From positions 24,940-88,939 of the forward strand of contig NW_022985239.1 in the NCBI RefSeq assembly GCF_010093535.1: a stretch of 64,000 bases of DNA. The letters are read 5' to 3'. Positions within the stretch are counted from its first letter, which is position 1, and each line of letters starts with the position of its first letter. Positions 36,615 to 50,263 of the stretch are shown here, piece by piece. Source of the stretch: Lindgomyces ingoldianus (taxonomy: Eukaryota; Ascomycota; Dothideomycetes; Pleosporales; Lindgomycetaceae). The translations under genes were made by a program, and so were the position numbers. Under the pieces are notes generated by a model, which saw nothing but the letters and a program-made list of their open reading frames with translations, did not search any database and was not told the origin of the DNA.

Positions 36615-36932
36615 TGTCACGATTGTGCACGAGTAAGGTTATAGAGCTTCACAGAGGTCTAGTTTAATTACTATGTAAGGTATTATAGTAGGTATAAGAC
36701 GTTGTGTAAGAAACAGGAAAGTTAAAAAAAAAATTAGTAATTAAATACTTAGCTTAAAAGTCTAAGCGCTTTAAGTATAAATTAAGCCTATTTTAAGTTT
36801 AGTTAGTGTTAAAGTAGTTTATGCTTAAGTTTATGTCTATATTATATTATATTTATGTTAGACATGCACTAATAATACTCTAGTACACATCTAATATAGT
36901 TATGTCTAGGATCTAGGGAGGATACTGTAACA
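36615..36932 (-). repeat. Family A LTR (A3, 3' copy)
   Basis: 318 bp with an intact outer end (tgtcacgattgtgcacgag). The inner end is mutated to ggatactgtaaca. Confidence 0.92.
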
Positions 36933-39900
36933 GTACCTCCCCCCTTATTAGGAAGAAAATCCTTTACATTAGTAGTTCTAGCATTAAGTTGTCTTTATTA
37001 GGGTACAGGTTTAGTTTAGATAAGTATTAGGCGTAGAATTAAGTTACTATAAAGTTCTTTTATAAGGCTTTTACAGGTTCTTATAACAGTTTGTTGTATT
37101 TAGTTTATTTTATAAAGTATTTATAAATATGTTTTTTTTTGTTAAACTAAATTTATTTAATGTCTTTTATAACATATTCTAGTTTATTATTTATAATAAT
37201 AGGTTTAAGTAGTAGGTTTAGCTGTTTAGATAAATAGTTAGATTTAAAAGCTACTTAGCGCAGCAATAATACATAGAACATAGGGTATATCTTTATGCTG
37301 TTAGGTAGGATTAATTAGTAAGTGTGTAATAAGACTATATAAGCTACTATAAAAAAGCTAAGGTTTTTCTAATTAAGTTTTTTTAATTATTAGTTTATTT
37401 AGATATTTCTAGCGTTAAGCTAGACCTTCTTACTAGCTGCATACGCAGGGGTAGAAGTTTAAAATTAGTTTATGTACTCTTGTTAAAAAGCTTAAGCCTA
37501 TATAAGCTTTTTATAAATATATTTAGATCTATTTTAGATTTTGTTAATAAGTCTATTTACATCTATTACTTATATAAATTAATAAGTTAGTTAAAGGGTA
37601 TTTAAAAGTAGTTTAAATTTTATTTAAAGGTAGTATTTATAGTTTACTAAGAATAAAGATACTTATGTTAATTTAGATATTATGTTATTAGCTTTAAACT
37701 ATGCTATAGCTAACTATTTTACCTAGTTATTTTACTAGTAGTTTATATACACTTATAAGACTTATTTTATTACAGTGTTTACATTCTTAGTCTAGCTGTT
37801 AGTCTTTAAGTAAAAAGCTATAGATAGATAAAGAATAATTTAGAGCTATTTATAAAGTTTATTCTAAAAGGCTAAGATAAACTGTATACCTCTGTCTAAT
37901 ATAATTATATTAGGTAGGCTATAGTAAACTTATACATATTAGTAGAATAACTAGGCTATATTAAAGGCAGTTATAAAGAAACATAGTATTAGGTGTTAAT
38001 ACTTAGTTAAGTAATTAATAACTACTATAATATTTATATACCTTTTAAATAAAAGTAAGTTAATAATAAAATTAATTAATATGTCTTTTTAAGCTTATTT
38101 AGAAATTAGAAGTAGTTTAAGTAGGCTATTATACTTTTTTTAAGAGGCCTTTACTTTACAGTAAGTATAGCAACATAATATATATTAGCGTACAGTATAG
38201 AACATGCAGGGCTAGTAGTACTCTCTCTGTAGTAGGTTAAGAGTTTTTCCTCTGCCTAAGTGTCCTTTAACAGGCAAGTTATGTATAATTTAAAGTAGTT
38301 TAATTCTTAGTTTATTAGAATTAAAAATTATAAGTTAGTTATAGTAATATAGCTTACTATTTTAGTTTTTATAGTTAGCTAGTGTTACCTTTTTTAACTA
38401 ACTAGCGCTGTTTTAAAGCAGGTCTAAGGTTTTTTAAATAAATTTATTATTTAGATACTTATTAGTAATAATTTAATTAATTATCTAATTTATTTTATTT
38501 AAGTTAAGGTTTAAAAATAGCTTAAGTTAAAGTAAAGTTTAGTGTTAAGCCTTTTACACTTTTTTCTAAGTAAAAATGTCTTAGAATTGCCTTATAAAGG
38601 CATTTAGTTTCCCTTTATTTTAACTAGAATAATAAGTAATCTTAAAATTAAAATAAGATAAGTATTTAAACTAATAAGCTTATTAGTAGCTAAGTTATTT
38701 TATAGTTGTAAAGTACTACAAGTTTTTATAGTTAGATAGGACCTGTATTAGATGCGCTGCACTTTTTAGTTTAGGTTGCTATTATTTAAAGTAGTGTACT
38801 ATAGTAAGTAATTTTTTATTATAGATCTTATAATTACCTTTTATAAAGCTTATTCTTTTTAAGAAGTATGTAATAGGCCTAATAGTCTTGTCTAGCTTAG
38901 TCTAAGAAAAAACTCCTGCTACTATGTAGTCTAAGGCATTAGCTTCTATAAGTATTAGTAGTTTAAAGTTAAAGTAGTAGAGTATTAGAGCTTTAGTAAA
39001 GGCTTTTTTTAGCTAGTTAAAAAACTATTAGTAATTTAAGTTAAAGTTAAATTAAATTTTTTTTTTAGTAAGTGTAATTATAAGACTTACTAGCTATAAA
39101 AAGTTGTTAATAAATTATTAGTAAAAGTTAGTAAATTTTATAAAAGCTTAAACATTCTTTATGTCTTTTAGGTATTACTAATCTAGCATAGTCTAAACCT
39201 TAACAGGGTCTATTTAGATGCTATTTATAAAGATTACATATTCTAAATATGTAACCTTTAATTAGTAGAACTTACATTTATTTATGTTAAGTTATAGACC
39301 TACTTCTTTTATAGCCTTTAGCACTAAGCGTACATGCTATTTATGCTTTAAAAGGCTATTACTATAAATTAGAATATTATTAATATACATAGTGTAGAAC
39401 ATGTCTAGGTAGAGTTAAAGCAAGTTATTTATAAAATGTTAAAAAGTACTAAGCGCGTTAGCTAAGCTAAAGGGTATTACTAGGTACTTAAATAGTCTAT
39501 ATTAGGTCTAAAATGCTGTTAGCTACTTATTACCTTTTACTATCCTTAGCTTATTAAAGGCAGTAATAATATTTAACTTTATAAAATACTTTACTTTACT
39601 TAGTTAGCTTAGAGTTTTCTATAAAAAAAGAATTAAGTATTAGTTTTTAATAGTAACAGTGTTTAGTCTTTAGTAGTTAACATAAAATTAAAGCTTACTT
39701 TTAAGTTTTTTTATAAATAGTACAGGTAACGCTACTAGTAAAAAGCTAGCTTAAATAAACCTTTTTTTTAAGTTCTTATTAAGGTATTTTTAGAGCACTT
39801 TTAATTTGTTTAGTAACATCTTATATAGTAGCCTATAACTAGGTTGTTTACTAGGCTTAAGAGTTATCTAGTAATTATATAAATGTTGTATTAAAAGCTT

Positions 39901-40006
39901 ATTAGACTTGTCTTAAAAAAAGACATGCAACAGGTTATAGTAGTTTTAAAAAACTATTATTTTTAGGTTAGTGCGTTTTTAGGAAGCTAAAGCTTAGTCT
40001 ATATTA

Positions 40007-40285
40007 TGTAACAGCGCAGGCAAGACAATGGGTCTGAATGCGGTATAAATCTACTTAGAGGCATATAGGAGTGCGTGGGGACTTAGAGACCTGGGAATAC
40101 TAATGACACCTATAGGCCTTGTACGTAGGATATTAGAAAACTACTAAGCTAGCTACAGGGCGAGGTGCGACTAAATACATAAGGGAATAGGGGTAACAGC
40201 AGGGGTTGGAGCTAGGTTAGGGTTGGGGCTGATATGGGGGCCTTTTAGGCTATCTGAGATGGAACGATTTATGAGGATTGTTACA
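40007..40285 (-). repeat. Family B solo LTR (279 bp) inside A3
   Basis: TGTAACAGCGCAGGCAAG...GATTGTTACA, flanked by tatta at 40002-40006 and 40286-40290. The uninterrupted sequence is seen in A1, which confirms the insertion point. Confidence 0.94.
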
Positions 40286-40747
40286 TATTAGAAATTATAA
40301 CTGCGTAGATTTTGTAATTTAGTTATTAAGCTAGGGTTATAAATAGGGCAGGTTTTATGTAGCAGATGTCTATCTGCTGTTTAAGTCCTAGTTTATGTCT
40401 AAATTAAGTAAGTAAAGATTTTTTAAAGGCTTTTTTTTCTTTAAGTTTAGGCAGTTGTTAAATTATTTTATATAGCCTATCTTAGTAAAAGGCCTAGCTT
40501 ATTAGCCTTACTTAGGTAGTTCTTCTCTAGGTTATTAGGGAGTAGGTCTAGAGACCTTCTGTATTAAGTGCTACTTAGGTGTTGTTTAGGTGTAAGCGTA
40601 AGCATATATCTTAGCATTAAAAAAAGTTAAAGTTTAGAACTTACTCTTAGTAATTAAAAGCAACCTTGTGCTAATATAGCTATAGTTATTTTAAAATTAG
40701 GTTATAATGTCCTATGTTTATTACATAGAGTTTAATCTACTCTTTAT

Positions 40748-41058
40748 TGTAACGGCGCAGGCAAGACAATGGGTCCGAATGCGGTATGAATCCACTCAGA
40801 GGCATATGGGAGTGCGTGGGGACTCAGAAACCTGGGAATACCAATGACACCTATAGGCCTTGTACGTAGGATATCAGAAAACTACCAAGCTAGCTACAGG
40901 GGCGAGGTGCAACTAAATACATAAGGGAATAGGGGTAACAGCAGGGGGCAGGGCAGAGTCAGGGCCAGGTCGAGTCAGGGTCGAGCCAGGGTCGGAGCCG
41001 ATACGGGGACCCTTCAGATGGGTTCTGGGCGACCTGAGATGGAACGAGAATCGTTACA
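40748..41058 (-). repeat. Family B LTR, 3' copy of the full element
   Basis: Little mutated (tgtaacggcgcaggcaag). It contains extra gtcgagtcagg-type repeats, which explain its greater length. Confidence 0.93.
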
Positions 41059-41336
41059 CTACCCCCCCCTCTGTAGACTGATAGTCCCTATTAGTAGTTA
41101 TAGTTTAAAGTATTGCTGTTATGTCCTCTGCCTTCTTAAACTAAAACTAGTCTAATTTAGCTAGGTGTCCTTGCTAAGTATTCCTTTGCACTGCTAGTAG
41201 TGTCCTCTAAACTAAACGCCACGCATGCAGTTATTAATTATTAGGGTAGCAGGTGTAGTTTGTTAATTAGAGCTAATTTAGATAGAATAATAAGGTCTTT
41301 TCTATAGGTCCTCCTTTCTAGATTGTACGCTGTAAG

Positions 41337-41654
41337 TGTCACGATTGTGCACGAGTAAGGTTATAGAGCTTCACAGAGGTCTAGTTCAATTACTACGTGA
41401 GGTATTATGGTAGGTACAAGACGTTGTGTAAGGAATAGAAAAGTTTAGAAAGAAATTAGTAATTAAATAATTAGCTTAAAAGTCTAAGCGCTTTAAGTAT
41501 AAATTAAGCATATTTTAGGTTTAGTTAGTGTTAAAGTAGTTTATGCTTAAGTTTATGTCTATGTTATGTTATGTTTATGTTAGACGTGCACTAATAATAC
41601 TCTAGTACATGTCTAATATAGTTATGTCTAGGATCTAGAGAGGATACTGTAACA
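41337..41654 (-). repeat. Family A LTR (A4, 3' copy)
   Basis: 318 bp with the outer end intact. The inner end is mutated (ggatactgtaaca). Confidence 0.92.
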
Positions 41655-44600
41655 GTATCCCCCCTCTTATTAGAAAGGGAATCCTTTATATTAGTAGTTC
41701 TAGCATTAAGTTATCTTTATTAGGGTACAGGTTTAGTTTAGATAGGTATTAGGCATAGAATTAAGTTACTGTAGAGTTCTCTTACAGAGCTTCTGTAGGT
41801 TCCTATAACAGTTTATTATATCTAGTTTATTTTATAAAGTATTTATAAATATGTTTCTTTTTATTAAACTAGATTTATTTAATGTCTTCTATAATATATT
41901 CTAGTTTATTATTTATAATAATAGGTTTAGGTAGTAGGTTTAGCTGTCTAGGTAGATAGTTAGATTTAGAAGCTACTTAGCGCAGTAACAATATGTAGAA
42001 CACAGGGTGTATCTTTATGCTGTTAGGTAGAATTAATTAGTAAGCATATAATAAGACTATATAAGCTACTATAAAGAGGCTAAAGTTTTTCTAATTAAGT
42101 TTCTTTAATTATTAGTTTATTTAAATATTTCTAGCGTCTAGCTAGACCTTCTTGCTAGCTGCATACACAGGGGCAGAGGTTTAGAATTAGTTTATGTACT
42201 CTTATTAAAAAGCTTAAGCCTATATAAGCTCTTTATAAACATATTTAAATATATTTTAAATTTTATTAATAAGTCTATTTACATTTATTACTTATATAAA
42301 TTAATAAGTTAGTTAGGGGGTATTTAAAAGTAGTTTAAATTTTATTTAAAGGTAGTATCTGTAGTTTACTAAGAACAAGGATACTTATATTAATTTAAAT
42401 ATTATGTTATTAGCTTTAAACTATGCTGTAGCTAACTATTTTACCTAGTTATCCTACTAGTAGTTTATGTACACTTATAGGACTTATTTTATTATAGTGT
42501 TTATGTTTTTAGTCTAGCTATTAGTCTCTAGGTAAAAAGCTATAGATAGATAGAGGATAATTTAGAGCTGTTTATAGAGTTTGTCTTAGAAGGCTAAAAC
42601 AAACTGCGTACCTCTGTCTAATATAATTATGTTAGGCAGGCTATAGTAAACTTATATGTATTAGTAGAATAACTAGGCTATATTAGAGGCAGTTATAGAG
42701 AAACATAGTATTAAGTGTTAATACTTAGTTAAGTAATTAATAACTACTATAATATTTATGTACCTTTTAAATAAAAGTAGGTTTATAATAAAATTAATTT
42801 ATATATCTTTTTAAGTTTATTTAAAGATTAGAAGTAGTTTAAGTAGGCTATTATACCTTTTTTAAAAGGCCTTTACTTTACAGTAAGTATAGCAACATAA
42901 TATGTATTAGCGTACAGTATAGAACATGCAGGGCTAGTAGTACTCTCTCTATAGTAGGTTAAGAGTCTTTTCTCTGCCTAGGTGTCCTTTAACAGGTAAG
43001 TTGTGTATAATTTAAAGTAGTTTAATTCTTAGTTTGTTAGAATTAAAAATTATAAGTTAGTTATAGTAATATAGCTTACTATTTTAGTTTTTATAGTTAG
43101 CTAGTATTACCTTCTTTAACTAACTAGCGCTATTTTAAAGTAGGTCTAAGGTTTCTTAAATAAATTTATTATTTAAATACTTATTAGTAATAATCTAATT
43201 AATTATCTAATTTATTTTATTTAAGTTAAGGTCTAAAAATAGCTTAAGTTAGAGTAAAGTTTAGTGTTAAGCCTTTTACACTTTTTTTTAAGTAAAGATG
43301 TTTTAAGATTGCTTTATAAAAGCATCTAGTTTCTCTCTATCTTAACTAAAATAATAAGTAATCTTAAAAATAAAATAAAATAAGTATTTAAACTAATAAG
43401 CTTATTAGTAGCTAAGTTGTTTTATAGTTACAAAGTACTATAAGTTCTTATAGTTAGATAGAACCTGTATTAGATGCGCTGCACTTTCTAGTTTAAGTTG
43501 CTATTATTTAAAGTAGTGTACTATAGCAAGTAATTTTTTATTATAGATTTTATAATTACTTTCTACAGAACTTATTTTTTTAAGAAGTATGTAATAGGCC
43601 TAATAGTCCTGTCTAGCTTAGTCTAGAAAAGAACTCCTGCTACTACGTAGTCTAAGGCATTAGCTTCTACAAGTATTAGTAGTTTAAAGTTAAAGTAGTA
43701 AAGTATTAGGGCTTTAGTAAAGGCTTTTTTTAGCTAGTTAAAGAACTATTAGTAATTTAAGTTAAAGTTAAATTAAATCTTTTTTTTAGTAAGTATAATT
43801 ATAAAGCTTACTTACTGCAAGAAGTTATTAATAAATTATTAGTAAAAGTTAGTAAATTTTATAAAAGCTTAAATGTCCTTTATATTCTTTAGGTATTACT
43901 AATCTAGCATAGTCTAAACCTTAACAAGGTCTATTTAGATGCTATTTATAGAGATTACATATTCTAAATATGTAACCTTTAATTAGTAGAACTTACATTT
44001 GTCTATGTTAAGTTACAGACCTACTTCTTCTATAGCCTTTAGCACTAAGCGTACATGCTGTTTATACTCTAAAAGGCTATTACTATAAATTAGAATATTA
44101 TTAATATACATAGTGCAGAACACATCTAGGTAGGGTTAGAGCAAGTTATTTATAAAATGTTAAAAAGTACTAAGTGTGTTAGCTAAGCTAAAGGGCATTA
44201 CTAGGTACTTAAATAGTCTATATTAGGTCTAAAATACTGTTAGCTACTTATTACTCTTTACTATTTTTAGCTTGTTAAAGGCAGTAATAATATCTAACTT
44301 TATAAAATACTTTGCTTTACTTAGTTAGCTTAGGGTTTTTTATAAAAAAAGAATTAAGTATTAGTTTTTAATAGTAATAGTGTTTAGTCCTTAGTAGTTA
44401 ACATAAAATTAAAGCCTACTTTTAGGTTTCTTTATAAATAGTATAAGTAACACTACTAGTAAGAAGCTAGCTTAAATAAACTCTTTTTCTAAGTTTTTAT
44501 TAATGTATTTTTAAAGCACTTTTAATTTATTTAGCAACATCTTATATAGTAGCCTATAACTAAGTTATTTACTAGGCTTAAAAGTTATTTAGTAATTATA

Positions 44601-46679
44601 TAGATGTTATATTAAAAGCTTATTAGACTTATTTTAAAAAAAGACATATAATAAGTTATAGTAGTCTTAAGGGACTATTATCTTTAAGTTAGTGTGTTTT
44701 TAGGGAGCTAAAGCTTAGTCTATATTAGAAATTATAACTGCGTAGATTTTATAATCTAGTTATTAAGCTAGGGTTATAAATAGAGCAGGTCTTATATAGC
44801 AGATGTCTATCTGCTATTTAAGTCCTAGTTTATGTCTAAATTAAGTAAGTAAAGATTTTTTAAAAGCTTTTTTTTTTTTAAGTTTAAGTAGTTATTAAAT
44901 TATTTTACATAGCCTATTTTAGTAAAAGGCCTAGCTTGTTAGCTTTACTTAAGTAGTTCTTCTTTAAGTTATTAAAAAGTAGGTCTAAAAACCTTCTATA
45001 TTAAGTGCTACTTAGGTGTTATTTAAGTGTAAGCGTAAGCATATATCTTAGCATTAAAAAGAGTTAAAGTTTAGAACTTACTTTTAGTAATTAAAGGCAA
45101 CTTTATGCTAATACAGCTATAGTTGTCCTAAGATTAGGTTATAATGTCTTATGTTTATTACATAAAGCTTAATCTACTTCTTATAGTGTTAGTAGGTAAT
45201 TATAATAGTTATAGTATAAAAGATAAAACCTTTTTTAAGTTATTTTTTATTAAATCTAGTTAGGTAAATTATTTAAGTAAGTAGTGTTAATTAAAGATTT
45301 AGTTTATGCGCTAGTTCTTTGTTAATATAACCTATGCTGTTTACTTCTAAGTTAATAAGAGCTTATATTAAAGCTAATATAGTTTTTTATTATAAATATA
45401 TAAAAATATTAACTTAGTACTTTTAGTTATTAGTAAAGGACTTAGCGTATAAGTTAGCAAAGATCTAGTGTTAAATTAGTCCTAAGGGGCAACTTAGCTT
45501 TAGAACAAGCCTTTTTGTAGGCTTCTACTGCTATAGCTGCAGCTATGTTAAGAGTAGTAAGAAGGATTAGAGCTTAAATATAAGTTAAAGCCCTTATAAA
45601 AATAAGATTAAAATAGTAAAAATTTTTAATAAGTACTAGCAGCGCTACTTGCGTAGACTTAAAAAAAAAATAAAGCAGTTTTAAAAAATATAACTATGCT
45701 TACTACACTTAAAGTATTAACTTTTTTTTTATAATTTTTACACTTTTTAGAACTAACTAAAGCATAATTTAAATTAATTTTTATTATATTAGGGTTCTTA
45801 TTTATAACTGCGCTAGTTTAGGGGCGTATTAGGGCTTATATAGGAAGGAACCTTATGTTATTATTATAGGTAGTAATTAGGTTTGCATACATGTTAAGGT
45901 TGTTTAGAAGGGGTTCTTCTACTATAGCATGTTACAGTTTAGTTAAGAGGGAGTTATATAGAGCTATAATTAGACCTATTTTATTTAGGCTTATATTAAA
46001 TGTAAGTTAGTAAAACTTAGTAAAGTGTAAAGTAAAGCTTTTTTTTCTTTATTATAAAGTGTTTAGGCAACTTAGGGCTATTAACTTTTTATTTAAGTCT
46101 CTATAAGTTACTTATAAAAACACTATAAATTAGTCTAAGTTTATAATATCCTTATCTATTAGTAAGTTAATTAAGGCTATTATGTTATAGTTAAGTTAAA
46201 AGTAGGCATATAGTAACTAAAAGTGTTTAGAGGGGAATTAGTCTATATTTTCTTTAAGTTTGTATTAGAGCTTATGTAAGAAAGAAAGTAAGTCTTTCTG
46301 TTTTTTATTAAACAGCAGGGGATTAGAGAGTTACTTAGATTTTATTACTAAGTTAAAAAAGTTACAGGTTATAGGTAGTGTTAAGTAGGAGAGAGTAAAG
46401 CTATCTCTAGACTTTTAGGTAAGCTTTAAGGCTAGTAAGTTCTTAGTTCCTACTACTATAATAAGAGTTAAGGCAGAAATAAACTACTTAATAACATAAA
46501 GCTATTCTTTAAAGTTCTTTTAAAAAGCTTTAAAGCTTATAACATAGCAGCTTTTTTATAAAGTAAGCGCTTTTTAAAAGGCTTCTTAGCTTACTTTAAT
46601 AGCTTAAAGTTATGTAAGTACTAAGCTTATTAAATTAGATTTAGAGGCTATTCTTAGCTAGAGTTTTAACACAACATAA

Positions 46680-46997
46680 TGTTATAATTATGCATAAGTA
46701 AGGTTATAAAGCTTTACAGAGGTCTAGTTTAATTACTATGTAAGGTATTATAGTAAATATAAGATGTTATGTAAAAAATAAAAAGGTTTAAAAAGAAATT
46801 AGTAATTAAATACTTAGCTTAGAAGTCTAAGCGCTTTAAGTATAAATTAAGCCTGTTCTAGGTTTAGTTAGTGTTAAGGCAGTTTATGCTTAAGTTTATG
46901 TCTATGTTGTGTTGTGTTTGTGTTAGACGTGCACTAATAATACTCTAGTACGCGTCTAATACAGTTATGTCTGGGATCCGGGGAGGATACTATAACA
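46680..46997 (-). repeat. Family A LTR (A4, 5' copy)
   Basis: 318 bp. The extreme outer end reads gatactataaca, so here the last bases are mutated although the adjoining gggatccgggg is intact. Confidence 0.92.
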
Positions 46998-48133
46998 GTA
47001 AGGTAGGCTACTATAGCTTTAAAGAAGTTTGCCTAGGTATGTTTAAAACTATAATTTAGTACCTGCAGGCTAGGAGGAAGCTTCTTCTATAAGTAGAAAG
47101 ACTAATCTAACTAGAATACCTTTCCTTTAATAGCTGCACTAATAAAGCGCGCTTTAAATGCAGGAAAAGCCTTTTTTTCCTTTATTCTAAGAGTCTAGAA
47201 CGCTTGCTGTGCCTTAGTCTCTTTCTAACTAGTAATAAAATAAGCTTATAAGAGCTTTATTATATCCTCTGCACTCTTAAACTAAAACTAGTCTAATTTA
47301 GCTAGGTATCCTAGCTCTAGATAATCCTTCGCGATACTAGCTGTGTGTCCCTATATTAATGCTATGCGTGCACGCTTGCTCTAATAGTAATCTAAATTAA
47401 TGTTAAGTCTATCTATAATAAAGGCTTGCTATTATTTAAACATAGGTTCTTTGCTGTTTATAAGAATCCTAATCTTAGGCGTGCGTTTAGTAAGGTAGAT
47501 TTGCTAGGTCTAAGAGGTGCCTAAAAAGTCTCTTGCACTTAGGGTAGCAAGGGTAGTATAGGGCGTTATTAGGGGTAATTTAGTAGTTAGTAGGGGTTAA
47601 CTAGCAGTTCTTAGCTAGATTAGCTGCTTAAGCTGTGCTTATAATTAAGCAATTTAATTATTAATAAATATACTGCTAGGGGTTAACTCTAAATTAGGTA
47701 GGAGTATAGCTTTAGGTGCTGCAGGAGCAGGTTTAGCTGTTAACATAGATTGTTAATTAACTCTAGGGGGCTTGCCTTAGCTAGAGCGTATTTTAATTCT
47801 AGAATTAAAGAGTAGTAGTTAGTTAGACATTAGTAGTTGTCTTTAATTCTAATAAGTTATTAGTAGTTTCTAAGTTTCTACTTTAGCGCCTTTATGTAAC
47901 TTTTCTAAAGGCAATCTTAATTGCAGGGGATAGGAAGTTCTAAACCTAAAGGCTTTAGTTAACTAGAGGTTAATAAGATCTAGTCTATAGACTAAGTAAT
48001 TTAATGTAACAGTGTAAAGAATTGCAACCTAAACTAAATTAGACGCGTCTTAGGCTTAGACGTAGTTAAACAGATAATTAATGTAATATTATTAATAAGG
48101 CTGTTACTAGCAAAAGCAAGTTTTCTAATATAA

Positions 48134-48444
48134 TGTAACAGCGCAGGCAAGACAATAGGTCTAAATGCGGTATAAATCTACTTAGAGGCATATAGAAGTG
48201 CGTAGGGACTTAGAGACCTAGGAATACTAATAACACCTATAGGCCTTGTACGTAGGATATTAGAAAACTACTAAGCTAGCTATAGGGGCAAGGTGCAACT
48301 AAATACATAAGGGAATAGAGGTAACAGCAGAGGGCAGGGTAGAGTTAGGGCTAGGTTAAGTTAGGGTTGAGCTAGGGTTAGAGCTGATACAGGGACCCTT
48401 TGGATGGGTTCTAGGCAACCTAAGATAGAACAAGAATTGTTACA
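48134..48444 (-). repeat. Family B LTR, 5' copy of the full element
   Basis: Same length as 40748-41058 but with many more transitions (tgtaacagcgcaggcaag, agaattgttaca). Confidence 0.92.
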
Positions 48445-49945
48445 TTTATAGTGTTAGTAGGTAATTATAATAGTTATAGTATAAAAAATAAAACCTTTTT
48501 TAAGTTATTTTTTATTAAATCTAGTTAGGTAAATTATTTAGGTAAGTAGTGTTAATTAAAGATTTTGTTTATGCACTAGTTCTTTGTTAATATAACCTAT
48601 GCTATTTACTTCTAAGTTAATAAAAGCCTATATTAGAGCTAATATAGTTTTTTATTATAAATATATAAAAATATTAACTTAGTACTTTTAGTTATTAGTA
48701 AGGGACTTAGCCTATAAGTTAGCAGAGATCTAGTGTTAAATTAGTCCTAGAGGGTAACTTAGCCCTAGGACAAGCCTTTTTACAGGCTCCTACTGCTATA
48801 GCTGCAGCTATGTTAAGAGTAGTAAAAGAGATTAGAGCTTAAATATAAGTTAAAGCTCTTACAGAAATAAAATTAAAATAGTAAAAATTCTTAATAAGTA
48901 CTAGCAGCGCTACTTATGTAGACTTAAAAAAAAGAAATAAAGTAGTTTTAAAAGATATAACTATACTTACTACACTTAAAGCATTAACTTTTTTTTATAA
49001 TTTTTACACTTTCTAGAACTAACTAGAGCATAATTTAAATTAATTTTTATTATATTAAAGTTCTTATTTATAACTGCGCTAGTTTAGGGGTGTATTAGGG
49101 CTTATATAGAGAGAAACTTTATGTTATTATTATAGGTAGCAATTAAGTTTACATACATGTTAAAGTTGTTTAAAAGAGGTTCTCTTACTATAGCGCGTTG
49201 CAGTTTAGTTAAAAGAGAGTTATATAAAGCTATAATTAGACTAATTTTATTTAAGCTTATATTAAATTTAAGTTAGCAGAACTTAGTAAAGTGTAAAGTA
49301 AAGCTTTTTTTTTTTTATTATAAAGTGTTTAGGTAACTTACAGCTGTTAACTTTTTATTTAAGTTTTTATAAGTTACTTATAAAAACACTATAAATTAAT
49401 CTAAGTTAATAATATTCTTATTTATTAGTAAGTTAATTAAGGCTGTTATATTATAGTTAAGTTAAAAGTAAGCATATAATAACTAAAAGCGTTTAGAGGG
49501 GAATTAGTCTACATTTTTTTTAAGTTTATATTAAAGCTTATATAGGAAGAAAGGTAGGTCTTTCTATTTTTTATTAAATAGCAGGGGATTAGAGAGTTAG
49601 TTAGATTTTATTACTAAGTTAAAAAGGTTACAGGTTATAGGCAGCGTTAGATAAAAAAAAGTTAAGCTATTTCTAGACTTTTAGGTAAGCTTTAAGGCTA
49701 GTAAGTTCTTAGTTTTTACTACTATAATAAAAGTTAAGGTAGAAACAGACTGCTTAATAATATAAAGCTGTTCTTTAAAGTTTTTTTAAAAAGCTTTTAA
49801 GTTTACAACATAGTAGCTTTCTTATAAAGTAAGTGCTTTTTAAAAGGCTTTTTAGCTTACTTTAATAGCTTAGAGTTATGCAAGTACTAAGCTTATTAAA
49901 TTAGATTTAGAGGCTATTCTTAGCTAAGGTTTTAACATAACATAA

Positions 49946-50263
49946 TGTTATAATTATGCACAAGTAAGGTTATAGAGCTTTACAGAGGTCTAGTTTAATT
50001 ACTATGTAAAGTATTATAGTAAGTACAAGACATTATGTAAGAAATAGGAAGGTTTAAAAGAAAATTAGTAATTAAATACTTAGCTTAAAAGTCTAAGCAC
50101 TTTAGGTATAAATTAAGCCTATTCTAAGTTTAGTTAGTGTTAAGGCAGTTTATGCTTAAGTTTATGTCTGTGTTGTGTTGTGTTTATGTTAGACGTGCAC
50201 TAATAATACTCTAGTACGCGTCTAATACAGTTATGTCTGGGATCCGGGGAGGATACCGTGACA
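49946..50263 (-). repeat. Family A LTR (A3, 5' copy)
   Basis: 318 bp with an intact outer end (gggatccggggaggatacc). The inner end is mutated. Confidence 0.92.

Larger units (their letters stand above)
41337..46997 (-). mobile_element. Family A gypsy retrotransposon, copy A4 (5,661 bp)
   Basis: LTRs lie at 41337-41654 and 46680-46997. The duplication gtaag is at 41332-41336 and 46998-47002. It is the innermost element of the nest and interrupts the family B gag between two adjacent codons. It is RIP-degraded like the other copies. Confidence 0.94.
41059..48133 (-). pseudogene. Family B Gag-like ORF, split by A4
   Basis: Minus-strand text from about 47385 down to 47003 and, after A4, from 41336 down to about 41240 joins into a retroviral-type capsid. 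It reads A-K-L-D-Q-F-Q-F-K, then A-F-P-A-F-K-A-R-F (a capsid helix motif of fungal Gag) and, across the junction, L-E-R-R-T-Y-R-K. RIP stops are present. No protease, reverse transcriptase or integrase was seen. A stretch of about 105 bp near the end (41125-41228) repeats one at 47266-47372, an internal duplication. Confidence 0.65.
40748..48444 (-). mobile_element. Family B full-length LTR element (2.03 kb without nested A4)
   Basis: Two 311-bp LTRs (40748-41058, 48134-48444) enclose an internal region of about 1.4 kb once A4 is removed. The duplication tttat is at 40743-40747 and 48445-48449. A C-run just inside the left LTR (plus-strand ctaccccccc) is a minus-strand polypurine tract, which sets the coding strand. 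Only a Gag-like protein was found, so the element looks non-autonomous. It inserted into A3 and later received A4. Confidence 0.9.
36615..50263 (-). mobile_element. Family A gypsy retrotransposon, copy A3, host of two further insertions
   Basis: LTRs lie at 36615-36932 and 49946-50263. The duplication actgc is at 36610-36614 and 50264-50268. Removing the solo LTR (40007-40285), the whole family B element (40748-48444) and their duplications leaves 5,663 bp, matching A1. The host is the tandem array. Coding strand is minus. Confidence 0.93.
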
